64,000 nucleotides of DNA from Agarilytica sp033852175 (GTDB taxonomy: Bacteria; Pseudomonadota; Gammaproteobacteria; Pseudomonadales; Cellvibrionaceae): assembly GCA_033852175.1 (NCBI GenBank), contig JAWSUY010000001.1:1-64000 (forward strand), given 5' to 3'. The notes under the pieces are model-generated. The model did not search any database. It had not been told where the DNA came from and saw only the letters and a program-made list of their open reading frames with translations. Position numbers and translations under genes: made by a program. Below, in pieces: positions 54,537 through 63,306 of the stretch (within the stretch, counting starts at the first letter, position 1; every line of letters begins with the position of its first letter).

Positions 54537-54975
54537 CGCTTCAGGCAAACAAAATTTTTCTTCCATTACTAGCTTACTCTTAGAAAAATATGATTCACGA
54601 ATAAAAATGGTCTCTGCGAATGTCTTTCTTTGGGTGCTCAATCACTAATGCGAATAATTTGAGGGGTCTTACCTCTGCTGTGTTCTTCCGCTGAATTTAC
54701 CTGCTTTGCTACCCTATTTCATCGTCAATACTCTCATTTTTGATACGCGCGTATCGATTTTAAAAAGTTATTTTCCTTAGAGTTTGCTAGTTATACTCTT
54801 AAAAAATCATTTTTTTGCCAATTCGTTTCCAAAACCACCTTATTTTTTGCCGATTTACTAATATTTATCGATATTATCTGTACCTCTTGTTAGGTTTAAT
54901 GAGAATATACGCCCGGCAGGCAGCCAATCTGAACTACTATCTAAGAATGCACCGTTAAGAAAGGGTTTTACACGC
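54537..54975. other. Spacer downstream of the regulatory operon
   Basis: 439 AT-rich bases without a gene. Two half sites TGCGAA of the enhancer motif occur at 54625 and 54652, but neither has a matching left arm, and no good -24/-12 element follows. A palindrome TACGCGCGTA lies near 54739. No terminator with a T tail was found after the activator gene. Confidence 0.35.
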
Positions 54976-55233
54976 ATGAACATGCACCCATTGAAAGTCA
55001 TTGAATACCAATCAAAATTTATGGCAACGGTCAAATTTTCGGGTGGAAACTTTGAGGTATTAGGCGGTCGGCCTGACAAGGTAAGATTGAACACGGCAAA
55101 AACGGAATCCAATTTTTGCTATGTAAAAGATATTCACACTAACGATGGCGTAAAGCTCATCTTATCGCAAGGCAAGTGGGTTCCCGAACAAGACCTTAGT
55201 GCTACGCCCCCCCCTTCTAGCAACGAAGCTTAA
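54976..55233 (+). CDS. Small hypothetical protein
   Basis: 85 residues, soluble, beta-rich (FMATVKFSGGNFEVLGG, KVRLNTAKTESNFCYVKD, VKLILSQGKWVPEQ) with a short Pro/Ser-rich tail. The core pattern suggests a small conserved domain, but I do not recognise a family. AGGG lies 10 nt upstream of the ATG. A minus-strand frame overlaps its first half (54858-55112) but has a poorer composition. It lies between the activator gene and the convergent lipoprotein gene. Confidence 0.5.
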   Translation: MNMHPLKVIEYQSKFMATVKFSGGNFEVLGGRPDKVRLNTAKTESNFCYVKDIHTNDGVKLILSQGKWVPEQDLSATPPPSSNEA

Positions 55234-55286
55234 ATTCCCCGCCTCAATACCAAACTCGTTCTCCACTCTCCTATGCTCCACACACT

Positions 55287-55811
55287 TTAGCCTTCTACAG
55301 CCCAAAGCATTATTTCACTACGCGTCCATGAATATTCCATTGGGTCATCGTCCGGTGAATATTGCCAAATAGTCATGCCCAATCCGTTTACATCGTTGGC
55401 GAGCACTATATCGGTAGTGATCTGTCCATTTTTTAGCGGGGCATTTAATAGGCAATTATCGTATTGTAGACTTCCGTCTTTATCTTGATGACAAATATTG
55501 ATATAGGCTCGACGATACTTTAGCGATTCGATGACTACCTGTATTTCCAATGTCGATATCCCCCGAAAAAGAAAATCCTCACGGCTAACAATATCAGTGG
55601 AGGATACGCTATCGATGCTTTGCTCTTCGTTAGGATATTCATTTTCCTCGTCAACTGTATCGTCATTTCCCTCTGTTATCATTTGGCTATTGGCCGAAGC
55701 ACTGGAATTACTATCGCTCGAACCTCCTCCTGCCCCACCGCAAGATACAATGATCACCGCACTGCAGAATAGAACAGCACTAACGCCCATAAACTTTCGT
55801 AATTTCATCAT
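55287..55811 (-). CDS. Secreted lipoprotein, hypothetical
   Basis: 174 residues. Signal with lipobox IVSC near residue 24, followed by a Gly/Ser/Asn-rich and then acidic linker (about 26-70) and a C-terminal folded part with one Cys pair (NICHQDKDG, NCLLNA). GAGG fits the second of two tandem ATGs slightly better (55808). It begins 6 nt after the stop of the LruC gene and is surely cotranscribed with it. Likely anchored in the outer membrane; a surface or matrix role is inferred from the partner gene only. Confidence 0.75.
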   Translation of the reverse strand: MMKLRKFMGVSAVLFCSAVIIVSCGGAGGGSSDSNSSASANSQMITEGNDDTVDEENEYPNEEQSIDSVSSTDIVSREDFLFRGISTLEIQVVIESLKYRRAYINICHQDKDGSLQYDNCLLNAPLKNGQITTDIVLANDVNGLGMTIWQYSPDDDPMEYSWTRSEIMLWAVEG

Positions 55812-55817
55812 TTTGCC

Positions 55818-57911
55818 TCACTCATTATCAACCACTAAACCTTGTTGAGCCTGCGACCTCACATACCACGTAACTTGTGACTGTCCATTCGATTCAACAT
55901 AATCATCAAAATTCGGATACGCATCAACAATGTCGACACTTTCATAGGGGTGGGACCAAAGCGTCGGCATCTCTATGGCCCACGGCATGTTGTTAGCCGA
56001 TAAAAAGGTTAGTCCATTTTCAATATCCGATTCATCATCGCTCATCCCTAAAAAGACAGGATTAAAACGCGGCGAAACTTTGTTATTTTTAAGATGAACT
56101 TCCAATCCTCTGCCAGGATGTAAACCAATATCATCCCCATGATATAAATCAGGGGTGGCAAAGATAAAAGGGTTCAGTAAGTTTTCTGGGGAGCTTTCTG
56201 CAGGTATTGATTCAATGAGCGGCACACTTATCAAGAAAACCATTTGCTGATTTTCAAGGCACCCGGCCTCCGTCCGAAAATACAAACAGGTTGAGCTGGA
56301 CGATTGCCTTACGCCATCCCATAAATCTTCAAGAACGACAATCACCGCGTCTTCAGTAGCCAGATTTTCTTCTAGAGCAGACGTTGTTTGCAGCACACCA
56401 TTCAGTTCGAAGCGCATCATACTTTCGTTGACATTTTCGCTAGGAACACCGTCCAGCTGAACAGCAAAACCATTGTGATATGAAGCCCCCAACGCTAGTA
56501 AATGGCCTTCAACATCGTAGCGAATCACTCTGTTATTATCATCGATAAAACGACGGGTACGAAATGCCATGACAACATCATTCATGTCATAGTCGCCCAG
56601 ATGGGGCCAATTGTCTTCATAGGCCAAGGTGACGAAATTATTGGAGCTTGGATAACTTTCTATCGTGAGCCCAATCTGCGTTACTGTAATCGGGTAATCT
56701 TCTACCTCGCCATCGGAAACGCCACCCGTAGGGCCGATATCTTCCGTGGATGAATAGCGAAAACGCGCCCACGTTGCCCCCTCCACAGCATCGATAGGGA
56801 CATCAATGAGAAGTCGGTTTTCACCATCTGAAAGTGATACGTTTTGCAGCGCGGATTCTGAATTTTCAAACTGACCGCTCTGATCCCAATCTATCCATAC
56901 ACTCAGCACGCCTTCACCAGTCGCGCTCACCCGCAATAAGGTGTCCAACCCCGATTCAAACCCCGTCACTATATCAACACCATCATCGGCACCACTGGCA
57001 TTTTCACCAAGGTAAAGGTCTGCAGAAATTTCGTGCCGAGCTCCATTACTTTCTATGTCCGTGCCATACGATGCGGGTGCGTCGCCGAAGTCTACCGTTG
57101 CACCTTCTGGAACGATTTCAGCTAATGCGCAACGAGCGCCATCATTGTTCGAGGAGTTAGGGCCAAACGCAAAAAACTCTGCTGAGGGTTCCGCGTCGGT
57201 GACATCTATACGAAAGATAAACCCATCACTATTACGGCTGATGTAGAAGTTCTCATCTACATCGAAGTACACCGCCCCAAAGGTTCCACTTTCGCCAACA
57301 TTGCCAAGTTGAGTAGAGCTGCCATCATTTGCACTAATACGCACGAGAATGCCATTACGATCGACGGAATAGAGATAAGGGTTAGTGGGGTGAAAAGCAA
57401 AATCAAAGATTCGGAGGTCAAGTGAGGACCCATCGATGATCTGCTCAACACTCATATAGGCGGGAGATGCACCATCAAGAACCGCTTTATACAAACCAAA
57501 GCTGCTGCCACGCTTGTAAAAGTAGTAAGCATTTTCTGTCAGAGATACATCACCAACATAAAAATTGGTGTTAGGAAGCCCCAATACGGGAACAAGCTCT
57601 ACAGTAAGGTCACTGCCAAATTTAATTATGCTGCCGAATTCATAACCCCAGCCATAAATGTACTGATCGAAGTTATTAAACCCAATCGCGTTGATCTTCC
57701 CTGTAGTTCCCATGTCATTCGACAATTCTTCATAGAAGCCTGTTGCTAGGTTTACGCCATAAATACGCGCAACGCTATCTTGAATCAAAAAGGCTTCGGA
57801 AGGGCATTGAGCAAAAGGTGCAGCATGGACAGGGGAACCGCTTAGCGTCCAGAGCGAAATCACCACAACGCAAAATGCGCGATACTTATAGTAAGCGTTC
57901 TTTACTCTCAT
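55818..57911 (-). CDS. Secreted LruC-domain/GEVED-domain protein
   Basis: 697 residues. Signal peptide with cleavage near residue 31; GAGAGG 8 nt before the ATG. Residues 35-255 form a beta-propeller-like repeat domain (GKINAIGFNNFDQYIYGW, IFDFAFHPTNPYLYSVDRN). A GEVED domain follows (TVDFGDAPASYGTD, DDGVDI, LSVWIDWDQSGQF, DGEVEDYPI), then an LruC domain (WPHLGDYDMNDVVMAFR, IFATPDLYHGDDIGLHPGRG). No PEP-CTERM sorting tail is present. Such proteins are extracellular and often tied to biofilm or surface structures. It starts about 285 bp from a candidate SypG enhancer on the other strand, so it might share that control. Confidence 0.85.
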   Translation of the reverse strand: MRVKNAYYKYRAFCVVVISLWTLSGSPVHAAPFAQCPSEAFLIQDSVARIYGVNLATGFYEELSNDMGTTGKINAIGFNNFDQYIYGWGYEFGSIIKFGSDLTVELVPVLGLPNTNFYVGDVSLTENAYYFYKRGSSFGLYKAVLDGASPAYMSVEQIIDGSSLDLRIFDFAFHPTNPYLYSVDRNGILVRISANDGSSTQLGNVGESGTFGAVYFDVDENFYISRNSDGFIFRIDVTDAEPSAEFFAFGPNSSNNDGARCALAEIVPEGATVDFGDAPASYGTDIESNGARHEISADLYLGENASGADDGVDIVTGFESGLDTLLRVSATGEGVLSVWIDWDQSGQFENSESALQNVSLSDGENRLLIDVPIDAVEGATWARFRYSSTEDIGPTGGVSDGEVEDYPITVTQIGLTIESYPSSNNFVTLAYEDNWPHLGDYDMNDVVMAFRTRRFIDDNNRVIRYDVEGHLLALGASYHNGFAVQLDGVPSENVNESMMRFELNGVLQTTSALEENLATEDAVIVVLEDLWDGVRQSSSSTCLYFRTEAGCLENQQMVFLISVPLIESIPAESSPENLLNPFIFATPDLYHGDDIGLHPGRGLEVHLKNNKVSPRFNPVFLGMSDDESDIENGLTFLSANNMPWAIEMPTLWSHPYESVDIVDAYPNFDDYVESNGQSQVTWYVRSQAQQGLVVDNE

Positions 57912-58210
57912 CGACCATACCTCTCTACACTATGCAGCTACATTGCTAACGACTAATGTTTGGTGGGCAAGGCAGAAAGTTAACTAACGTTTCACCGTAT
58001 CTGTAGTACTCAATCCAGCGGCTCGGAAATATACAATTGAATAACCATTACTGAGTTTTCCGCATTCGCTGAGCCTTTTCAAAAACAGATCCGTCATTAC
58101 ATAACAATCCGCATAACCCACTGCAGACAGAGCATTTAACAAGCCAAAGGTGATTTTCCTTGTTAAATCAATGCCCTAGCTCTGCGGATAGCCTTTTGCA
58201 AACTTATCGA

Positions 58211-58225
58211 TTTGCAAAATGCAAA
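58211..58225. promoter_or_regulatory. Candidate SypG-type enhancer upstream of the HD-GYP-like gene
   Basis: TTTGCA-AAA-TGCAAA is a perfect 15-bp dyad with the same 6-3-6 geometry as the sites in the polysaccharide locus. It lies 200 bp upstream of a sigma-54-like element. It is outside the locus, so it predicts an extended regulon. Confidence 0.6.
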
Positions 58226-58424
58226 GCAGTCCGCGAAAAATCGTTCATCCGTCTTGCAAAATTGCGTATTGGGAAGACTTGGCCTGAGGCAAACGGATAC
58301 TGCTGACATCACAAGAGCTGAAATTAACGGGGTTCAGGCAGAACAGACCCAAAACAGTCTCAAAAAAGGATCAATCGTTATATTTAACCCCGTTTCTATG
58401 CGCTTTAGCTATAGATGAGCGCAT

Positions 58425-58440
58425 TGGCACGGTACTTCCA
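58425..58440 (+). promoter_or_regulatory. Sigma-54-like promoter of the HD-GYP-like gene
   Basis: TGGCACGGTACTTCCA matches TGGCACR-N4-TTGCW except that the -12 GC reads CC. The -24 half is perfect. Transcription would start near 58452, leaving a leader of about 55 nt. Confidence 0.5.
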
Positions 58441-58507
58441 TAGTTATATGTAGATTCAAATAAAATGTTGTTAATTAATACAAACGAAAGCGAGAAAAAC
58501 AAAACTT

Positions 58508-59872
58508 ATGAGAACTATGGAATCACCACAAAAAGAAATCCGTGACGAATCCCGAGTAGAAAATCACACAGGGATGAGTAATTCTGCTCCACACAAAATT
58601 CTCTTCGTTGATGATGACCAACTTATTTTGACAGCGTTAACACGATTGAGCCGCAGAAAAAATTGGACGGCCACCACAACAGATTCAGCTGAGAAGGCTC
58701 TAGAGTTACTAAAAACTGAGGAATTCGATGTTGTTGTGTCTGACATGAGAATGCCAAAAATGTCTGGTGACGAATTTTTATCAAATGTAAAAGAAAACTA
58801 TCCCAACACTGTGAGGGTTTTATTGACCGGATATTCGGACATTTCCGCCGTACAATCTGCTATTAACGGCGCTAAGATTTTTAACTACATCACCAAACCT
58901 TGGGATGAAGCACAGTTAAATACAACCTTAGAAGAAGCGTGCTATGAAGCTGAACGCTTAAAGAACTCTGAAAAACATATAGAAGACTCCAGCCGCAACA
59001 ACCAAAAACTTAGCCGTCTCGCGCTACTACTAGACCGCAAGGTAAAAGAAAAAACCATCGAGGTCGATCAAGCCTTAGGCTTACTTGAAAACCTACAACA
59101 GCGAGCAGGAAAGGAGTTTTATGACTCGCTTAACGTTGTAACGTCGATGCTTGAATGGAAGGAAGGGCGGGATTCGGGCCATGCAAATTTTGTTGCTGAG
59201 TATGGCGAAAAAATTCTCATTTCTTTAAATGCTAAACCTGATGAAATTGAAGATTTGAAACTAGCCGCAACACTTCACCGGATCGGCACATTATACTTAG
59301 TCGATGAACTCAACCTTCGACCAGTCTTTAGCTTTGATTTTGCAGAACGACGCCAATACCAACAGTACCCAGCTTGGGGAGAGCTTGCTCTCGCTAATGC
59401 AGATGGCTTGAAATGGGTAGCGAAAATCGTTCGTCATCACAGGGAAAACGTTGATGGTACTGGCTATCCCGATAAACTCACCGGTGATGAGATTCCTCTG
59501 ATATCAAAAATTATCGCTGTACTCGGAGATTTCTATGACATTTCCAACGGCCGGCTAGAGCGCAACTTAAGCGGTTCTATGGATGCCATGGAGTACATCC
59601 AGAAGTGGGCCGGTAAGAAATACGACAAAAACCTTGTTGAAACCTTTCTTTCTGTTTTGGGGGAGTTTTCTGAGCACGAGTCAAAAAAGCAATCCGTAAA
59701 AACATCGGAACTTACCGAAGGAATGGTTCTTGATAGCGACATTCGCGATAAGAACAATATCCTTCTATTGAAACAGGGCGTTAAAATTAACGACTCCCAT
59801 ATCAAACATCTTCAAGATTACGAGACGGCCAATAAAGAGGAGTTTAACATTCGTGCGTTAGCCGAATCTTAA
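58508..59872 (+). CDS. Response regulator with degenerate HD-GYP output domain
   Basis: 454 residues. REC at about 30-145 (ILFVDDDQLILTAL, VVSDMRMPKM, ITKPWDE), closely resembling the REC type that precedes HD-GYP domains. A coiled coil follows at about 155-200. The HD-GYP region reads ATLHRIGTLYLV where active enzymes have LLHDIGKIG, so the HD pair and the Lys are lost; the second half HHRENVDGTGYPDKLTGDEIP is kept, with AVLGDFYDI instead of a metal-ligand Asp. It probably binds but does not hydrolyse c-di-GMP. A C-terminal PilZ-free tail (TEGMVLDSDIRDKNNILLL) is typical of such regulators. Candidate sigma-54 control. Confidence 0.88.
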   Translation: MRTMESPQKEIRDESRVENHTGMSNSAPHKILFVDDDQLILTALTRLSRRKNWTATTTDSAEKALELLKTEEFDVVVSDMRMPKMSGDEFLSNVKENYPNTVRVLLTGYSDISAVQSAINGAKIFNYITKPWDEAQLNTTLEEACYEAERLKNSEKHIEDSSRNNQKLSRLALLLDRKVKEKTIEVDQALGLLENLQQRAGKEFYDSLNVVTSMLEWKEGRDSGHANFVAEYGEKILISLNAKPDEIEDLKLAATLHRIGTLYLVDELNLRPVFSFDFAERRQYQQYPAWGELALANADGLKWVAKIVRHHRENVDGTGYPDKLTGDEIPLISKIIAVLGDFYDISNGRLERNLSGSMDAMEYIQKWAGKKYDKNLVETFLSVLGEFSEHESKKQSVKTSELTEGMVLDSDIRDKNNILLLKQGVKINDSHIKHLQDYETANKEEFNIRALAES

Positions 59873-59892
59873 ACTTCCTCGCTCTCAATTGA

Positions 59893-60528
59893 TTATTCTG
59901 TCGAAAAGTCTTCTTTGCAGATATCTCCACAAAAAAATTGCATCTCTTTATTCCCGCCAATCATGGGTATTTCTGCGTTTTCAGCGAGGTGATGAATACA
60001 GGTTTTCGGACTGCTCCAAAACAGAACTTTTGTAACCCCAGAGCGACAAGCAACGCTTTTGACGGCAGGATAAATGAGGTCGATCAACGAGACTTGCTTC
60101 CTATATTCGGGAACGATTCCCAAGTCATGAATATAGATCATCGTTGAATCTCCAATTTTGGGACTCAGTGTTTGAATCAATTCTAGCACCCCAGAGTTTT
60201 GACAATATTCAACCGAATTAAGCGCACCTACCATTTCGTCGAAGCCTATAACTTGTACCCAACAAAAACCAATAAGGTGCAAAGCCTTCGGATCCAAACA
60301 CGCTCTTAGGCACGCGTAGCCTGACATTTCACGTCTGAGATTATTGACGATATCTTCGTGGCTGTATTGCTCGTCCCAAATACCAGGCTCTGCGAATATT
60401 TTTTGATAGGCGTTCACTAGTTCTGTAAAAATTCGAGGATTGGCCTCAAGTTCGCTAAAGTTGTAAAAGTCTAAAAATACTAATGACTCTATTTTTTGGG
60501 GCTGTGATTGAGAAAAACAATGGTTCAT
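59893..60528 (-). CDS. GNAT-like acetyltransferase, tentative
   Basis: About 211 residues from ATG 60528, which AAGG fits at 8 nt; ATG 60534 is the alternative. The middle and end follow a GNAT pattern: a strand LHLIGFCWVQVIG, then TMIYIHDLGIVPEYRKQVSL as the acetyl-CoA loop region, then LIYPAVKSVACRSGVTKVLF. The R/QxxGxG/A signature is altered (EYRKQVS), so activity is uncertain. Convergent with the HD-GYP-like gene, with 20 bp between stops. No substrate can be proposed. Confidence 0.6.
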   Translation of the reverse strand: MNHCFSQSQPQKIESLVFLDFYNFSELEANPRIFTELVNAYQKIFAEPGIWDEQYSHEDIVNNLRREMSGYACLRACLDPKALHLIGFCWVQVIGFDEMVGALNSVEYCQNSGVLELIQTLSPKIGDSTMIYIHDLGIVPEYRKQVSLIDLIYPAVKSVACRSGVTKVLFWSSPKTCIHHLAENAEIPMIGGNKEMQFFCGDICKEDFSTE

Positions 60529-60609
60529 TTTCATATCCTTTTATATTTTTAGGGCATTTAAAAAAAATTTCTAAAGGCCGCCCTTAATTAATTACAATTT
60601 ATTTTCGAT

Positions 60610-61347
60610 CTACATTTTGTCTTGGGGCAGCTTTCGCCCGAGTAATAACGGCAGAATTCGCTCTTCCAAATCTTCAGTAAAACCGCAGTGCTCTACTTCG
60701 TTTTTCGGATTTCCATATGTTCCGAACAACATGTCCCACCACGTTATGTCACTGAAGTTCTGATTGTGGTGCCCATGTTTATGATGCAAACGATGCATTT
60801 CTGGCGTTTGAAAAACGTAGCCAACTTGACGCGGGAGTTTTATATTCGCGTGAATCAATAAACCCGCTAGCCCGGTAATAAGCGTATACACGGCGCCATC
60901 GTCTGCAGATAACCCAAGAAGCGGGAATAAAATAATATTGCTGATTGTCAGCGATACAAACATATCCAGAGGGTGCATGTAGTACGCCGTTAGGGTCTGA
61001 ATACGCTGGGGGCTATGATGAAACTGGTGAAAAACTCGCCACAACAAATCCGATGAATGTCTTAACCTGTGCCACCAATACACCACAAATGTAAAAATAA
61101 AATAGGCGAGAAAAGCGCCCAGCCATGGACTGATCACGCCGCTCAAATTAAATAGAGAAACACTCCCCTCCCACCCCCGCCAAAGATTCTCCACCGCCGC
61201 GACGACTAAAAACTGAAATGCAGAGACCAGCGCTGCCCGTAGATACCACTGGGGCTTAGGACGGGTTGGATGTGCAGGAATCACATGCTCTAAAACAAAT
61301 AAAAGCAGAGCGCCAATGGCAAGCGTGTATAAAGCAAGTAATGACAT
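60610..61347 (-). CDS. Sterol desaturase/fatty acid hydroxylase family membrane protein
   Basis: 245 residues with about four hydrophobic segments; AAGG 8 nt before the ATG. The three His boxes of the diiron family are intact: WWHRLRHSSDLLW, FHQFHHSPQR and MHRLHHKHGHHNQNFSD. A di-iron centre in the membrane would hydroxylate or desaturate a lipid. Family members act on sterols, carotenoids, fatty acids or lipid A; the substrate here is unknown. Divergent from the XRE-type regulator, which might control it. Confidence 0.9.
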   Translation of the reverse strand: MSLLALYTLAIGALLLFVLEHVIPAHPTRPKPQWYLRAALVSAFQFLVVAAVENLWRGWEGSVSLFNLSGVISPWLGAFLAYFIFTFVVYWWHRLRHSSDLLWRVFHQFHHSPQRIQTLTAYYMHPLDMFVSLTISNIILFPLLGLSADDGAVYTLITGLAGLLIHANIKLPRQVGYVFQTPEMHRLHHKHGHHNQNFSDITWWDMLFGTYGNPKNEVEHCGFTEDLEERILPLLLGRKLPQDKM

Positions 61348-61589
61348 TGAGAGTAACCTTCTGTTGAGGCGTAGTAGCTAGGTTCTAATTAGTTGAACGG
61401 TCTTTGCTGACTCGTGTTGACGAACACTATCGAAGAAAGGATCATTACACGCAATAAAACAGGGACAAGTATGGCCATACAGGCTCAAAGGTATCGCATT
61501 TAGATACCCTCCTAAGCTAAACTCTCCTCATACATAACCCAGCTACTCGGTTTGCAGATAACAGATAGCCAGCTATGAGGCCACACAGC

Positions 61590-62330
61590 ATGTCCATGAC
61601 GGAGAATTTGATCTCTGCCCTTAAGCGTCACATGAAAAGCCAGGGCATTACCTACAAAGACGCTGCAAGAGCGTTAGGATTATCGGAAGTGAGTGTAAAG
61701 CGACTGTTTTCCGAGAAAAGCTTTACCCTTTCACGTATAGAAACACTGTGTGTATTAGCCGACACAGATCTAGCAGAGTTATTGGCTCTATCCGAACAGG
61801 CCCTGCAAAAAAAACAGTCACTAACAATGGAGCAGGAACAAAGTATCGTCGACAGCCCTAAACTGTTACTCGTAGGGGTATGCATTATTAATCGGTGCAG
61901 TTTCGATGATATTTTAGAGCGCTATCAATTCACCAAACCCGAGCTGATTGGCCTGTTTACCAAACTCGATTATTTGGAAATCATTGAGCTTTTACCCAAC
62001 AATCGATATCGATTAAAAATAGCCCCCAATTTTCATTGGCAAACAAACGGTCCTATACAACGCTTCTTTATTAAATCGTTAATGGGCGACTTTTTGTCCG
62101 GGGAAATGTCTGGCGCGGATAATAATATGAATTACGTATGGGGGATGCTAACCAAAGAGTCAGCTCGAGAACTGTCTCATAAAATCCGCCGACTCGTTGA
62201 TGACTATGTTCAGCTTGCCGCACATGAAGCGAAGGTGCCGTTTAACGACAAGCTCAGCAGCAGTTTATTAGTCGTTTTTAAAGAAAATTGGGAGCCAAAG
62301 GCTTTTCTGGAACAGTGGAGAGGGAAATAA
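61590..62330 (+). CDS. XRE-family transcriptional regulator
   Basis: About 246 residues from ATG 61590 (GAGG at 9 nt); ATG 61575 is in frame without a ribosome binding site. N-terminal helix-turn-helix at about 5-55 (LKRHMKSQGITYKDAARAL, LSEVSVKRLFSEKSF) followed by a C-terminal effector region with NRCSFDDILERYQFTKPELI and YRLKIAPNFHWQTNGPIQRF. Similar regulators of about 240-260 residues are common and uncharacterised. About 240 bp separates it from the divergent hydroxylase gene. Confidence 0.85.
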   Translation: MSMTENLISALKRHMKSQGITYKDAARALGLSEVSVKRLFSEKSFTLSRIETLCVLADTDLAELLALSEQALQKKQSLTMEQEQSIVDSPKLLLVGVCIINRCSFDDILERYQFTKPELIGLFTKLDYLEIIELLPNNRYRLKIAPNFHWQTNGPIQRFFIKSLMGDFLSGEMSGADNNMNYVWGMLTKESARELSHKIRRLVDDYVQLAAHEAKVPFNDKLSSSLLVVFKENWEPKAFLEQWRGK

Positions 62331-62377
62331 ACTGACATCATTCTACGGTCGCATTTCAGGTGCTTTCACCGTAAAAA

Positions 62378-62608
62378 CTATTGAAATTGACTTAGATACC
62401 GTTCTTGAAAACCCACGGGATCGTCCACAAAAGACTCTATACACTTTCTACAAATACAAACGATGCCGTTTTTTCCCTTTGGAACAAGCCTCAATAGTTG
62501 GTCAGGCACCTCATACGCAACGCACCAACAATCGGGACCGGAGTCCGCCATACAGCTATTGTCTGCGCCACAAAGAGGGCATATGGATTCTTCATAAGAA
62601 ACTGGCAT
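62378..62608 (-). CDS. Cysteine-rich CWC family protein
   Basis: 76 residues with eight Cys: SICPLCGADNSCMAD, DCWCVAYEVP and VCICRKCIE. The C-P-x-C-G..N-x-C..CWC..CxC..C layout is that of the Cys-rich CWC family, small bacterial proteins presumed to bind zinc. Function unknown. A TACGGT/ACCGTA dyad lies just past its stop (about 62353-62379). It is followed upstream by the truncated haemoglobin gene on the same strand, 31 bp apart. Confidence 0.85.
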   Translation of the reverse strand: MPVSYEESICPLCGADNSCMADSGPDCWCVAYEVPDQLLRLVPKGKNGIVCICRKCIESFVDDPVGFQERYLSQFQ

Positions 62609-62639
62609 AGACTAATTATAAACGCCCTTTAAGCGATTC

Positions 62640-63011
62640 CTAGGACTCAACAATGTCGTCCTTCAGACTTAATACAAACGCGACGATTTCGTCACACTCT
62701 TGCTTGGGAACGTTCAACGAAGCCATCGTTTCTCCTGCATGACCAAGAAATACCGTCCAATCACTTTCACTAACACCCATACCAATGTGGGACAGCTTCA
62801 TACCTCTTCCCGTGTAATAAACTGGACCACCCGAATTTGAACTTAGAAAATCAATTAATAACTGTTTTTCCCGCTCTATGCCATCATCACCCCGGTTTTG
62901 CCAGAACCTGCCAAGCTGGGCATCCGCTTGCAGCCTTGGTAACAGGTCACTAACAAATCCAGAAATCCCATCATACCCGCCTAAACGAGCATATAGCGAG
63001 TCATCACTCAT
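62640..63011 (-). CDS. Group 1 truncated haemoglobin
   Basis: 123 residues from ATG 63011 (AGGA at 8 nt); an earlier in-frame start at 63059 would add 16 residues unlike the family. Order of family motifs: LYARLGGYDGISGFV, a B/E-helix region with RFWQNRG, LIDFLSSNSGGPVYYTGRG, and MKLSHIGMGVSESDW with the proximal His. Binds haem and O2 or NO; physiological role probably NO or oxygen handling. Likely cotranscribed with the CWC gene. Confidence 0.9.
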   Translation of the reverse strand: MSDDSLYARLGGYDGISGFVSDLLPRLQADAQLGRFWQNRGDDGIEREKQLLIDFLSSNSGGPVYYTGRGMKLSHIGMGVSESDWTVFLGHAGETMASLNVPKQECDEIVAFVLSLKDDIVES

Positions 63012-63306
63012 TGAATATGTCCTCAAATAAACACTGACGAAAATGTCATATTTAACCACCTAACTATAGTATTGATATTTGAGATGGCCACTTGAGAAGG
63101 GCGTTATTCTGGCGCCAAATAACTCAGAAAGCCAATGAGTGAACAAAGAGAGAAAATCAGCGCACGTAGAGAGTGCGCTTTAATTGAAGGCTGAACCACT
63201 GAGCAGGCTGATAGCGGCTGGGCTAGAGAAAGCTTTAACGTCTATCAAGCTAACGCCAGTAACGAGTATGACTATGAGAACATTCGAACCATAGCCTACA
63301 CATGTG
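63012..63306. other. Spacer with no supported gene
   Basis: About 295 bp holding the haemoglobin promoter. A plus-strand stretch near 63130-63290 has scattered short frames that look like eroded coding DNA but no family. No terminator with a T tail. Confidence 0.35.

Larger units (their letters stand above)
57912..58507. other. Divergent intergenic region with enhancer and sigma-54 element
   Basis: About 600 bp between the LruC gene and the REC-HD-GYP-like gene. A 68-codon plus-strand frame at 58212-58418 begins inside the enhancer dyad, has no ribosome binding site and is not called. TTTTGCAAA words occur at 58194 and 58211, with a TTGCAAAATTGCG at 58255. On the minus strand no convincing sigma-54 element for the LruC gene was seen. 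Confidence 0.5.

Noticed and set aside
54625..54657. Two TGCGAA half sites after the activator gene
   Set aside because: No left arm at the right spacing and no good -24/-12 element downstream.
58212..58418. Plus-strand 68-codon frame
   Set aside because: Begins inside the enhancer dyad, overlaps the leader of the HD-GYP-like gene and has no ribosome binding site.
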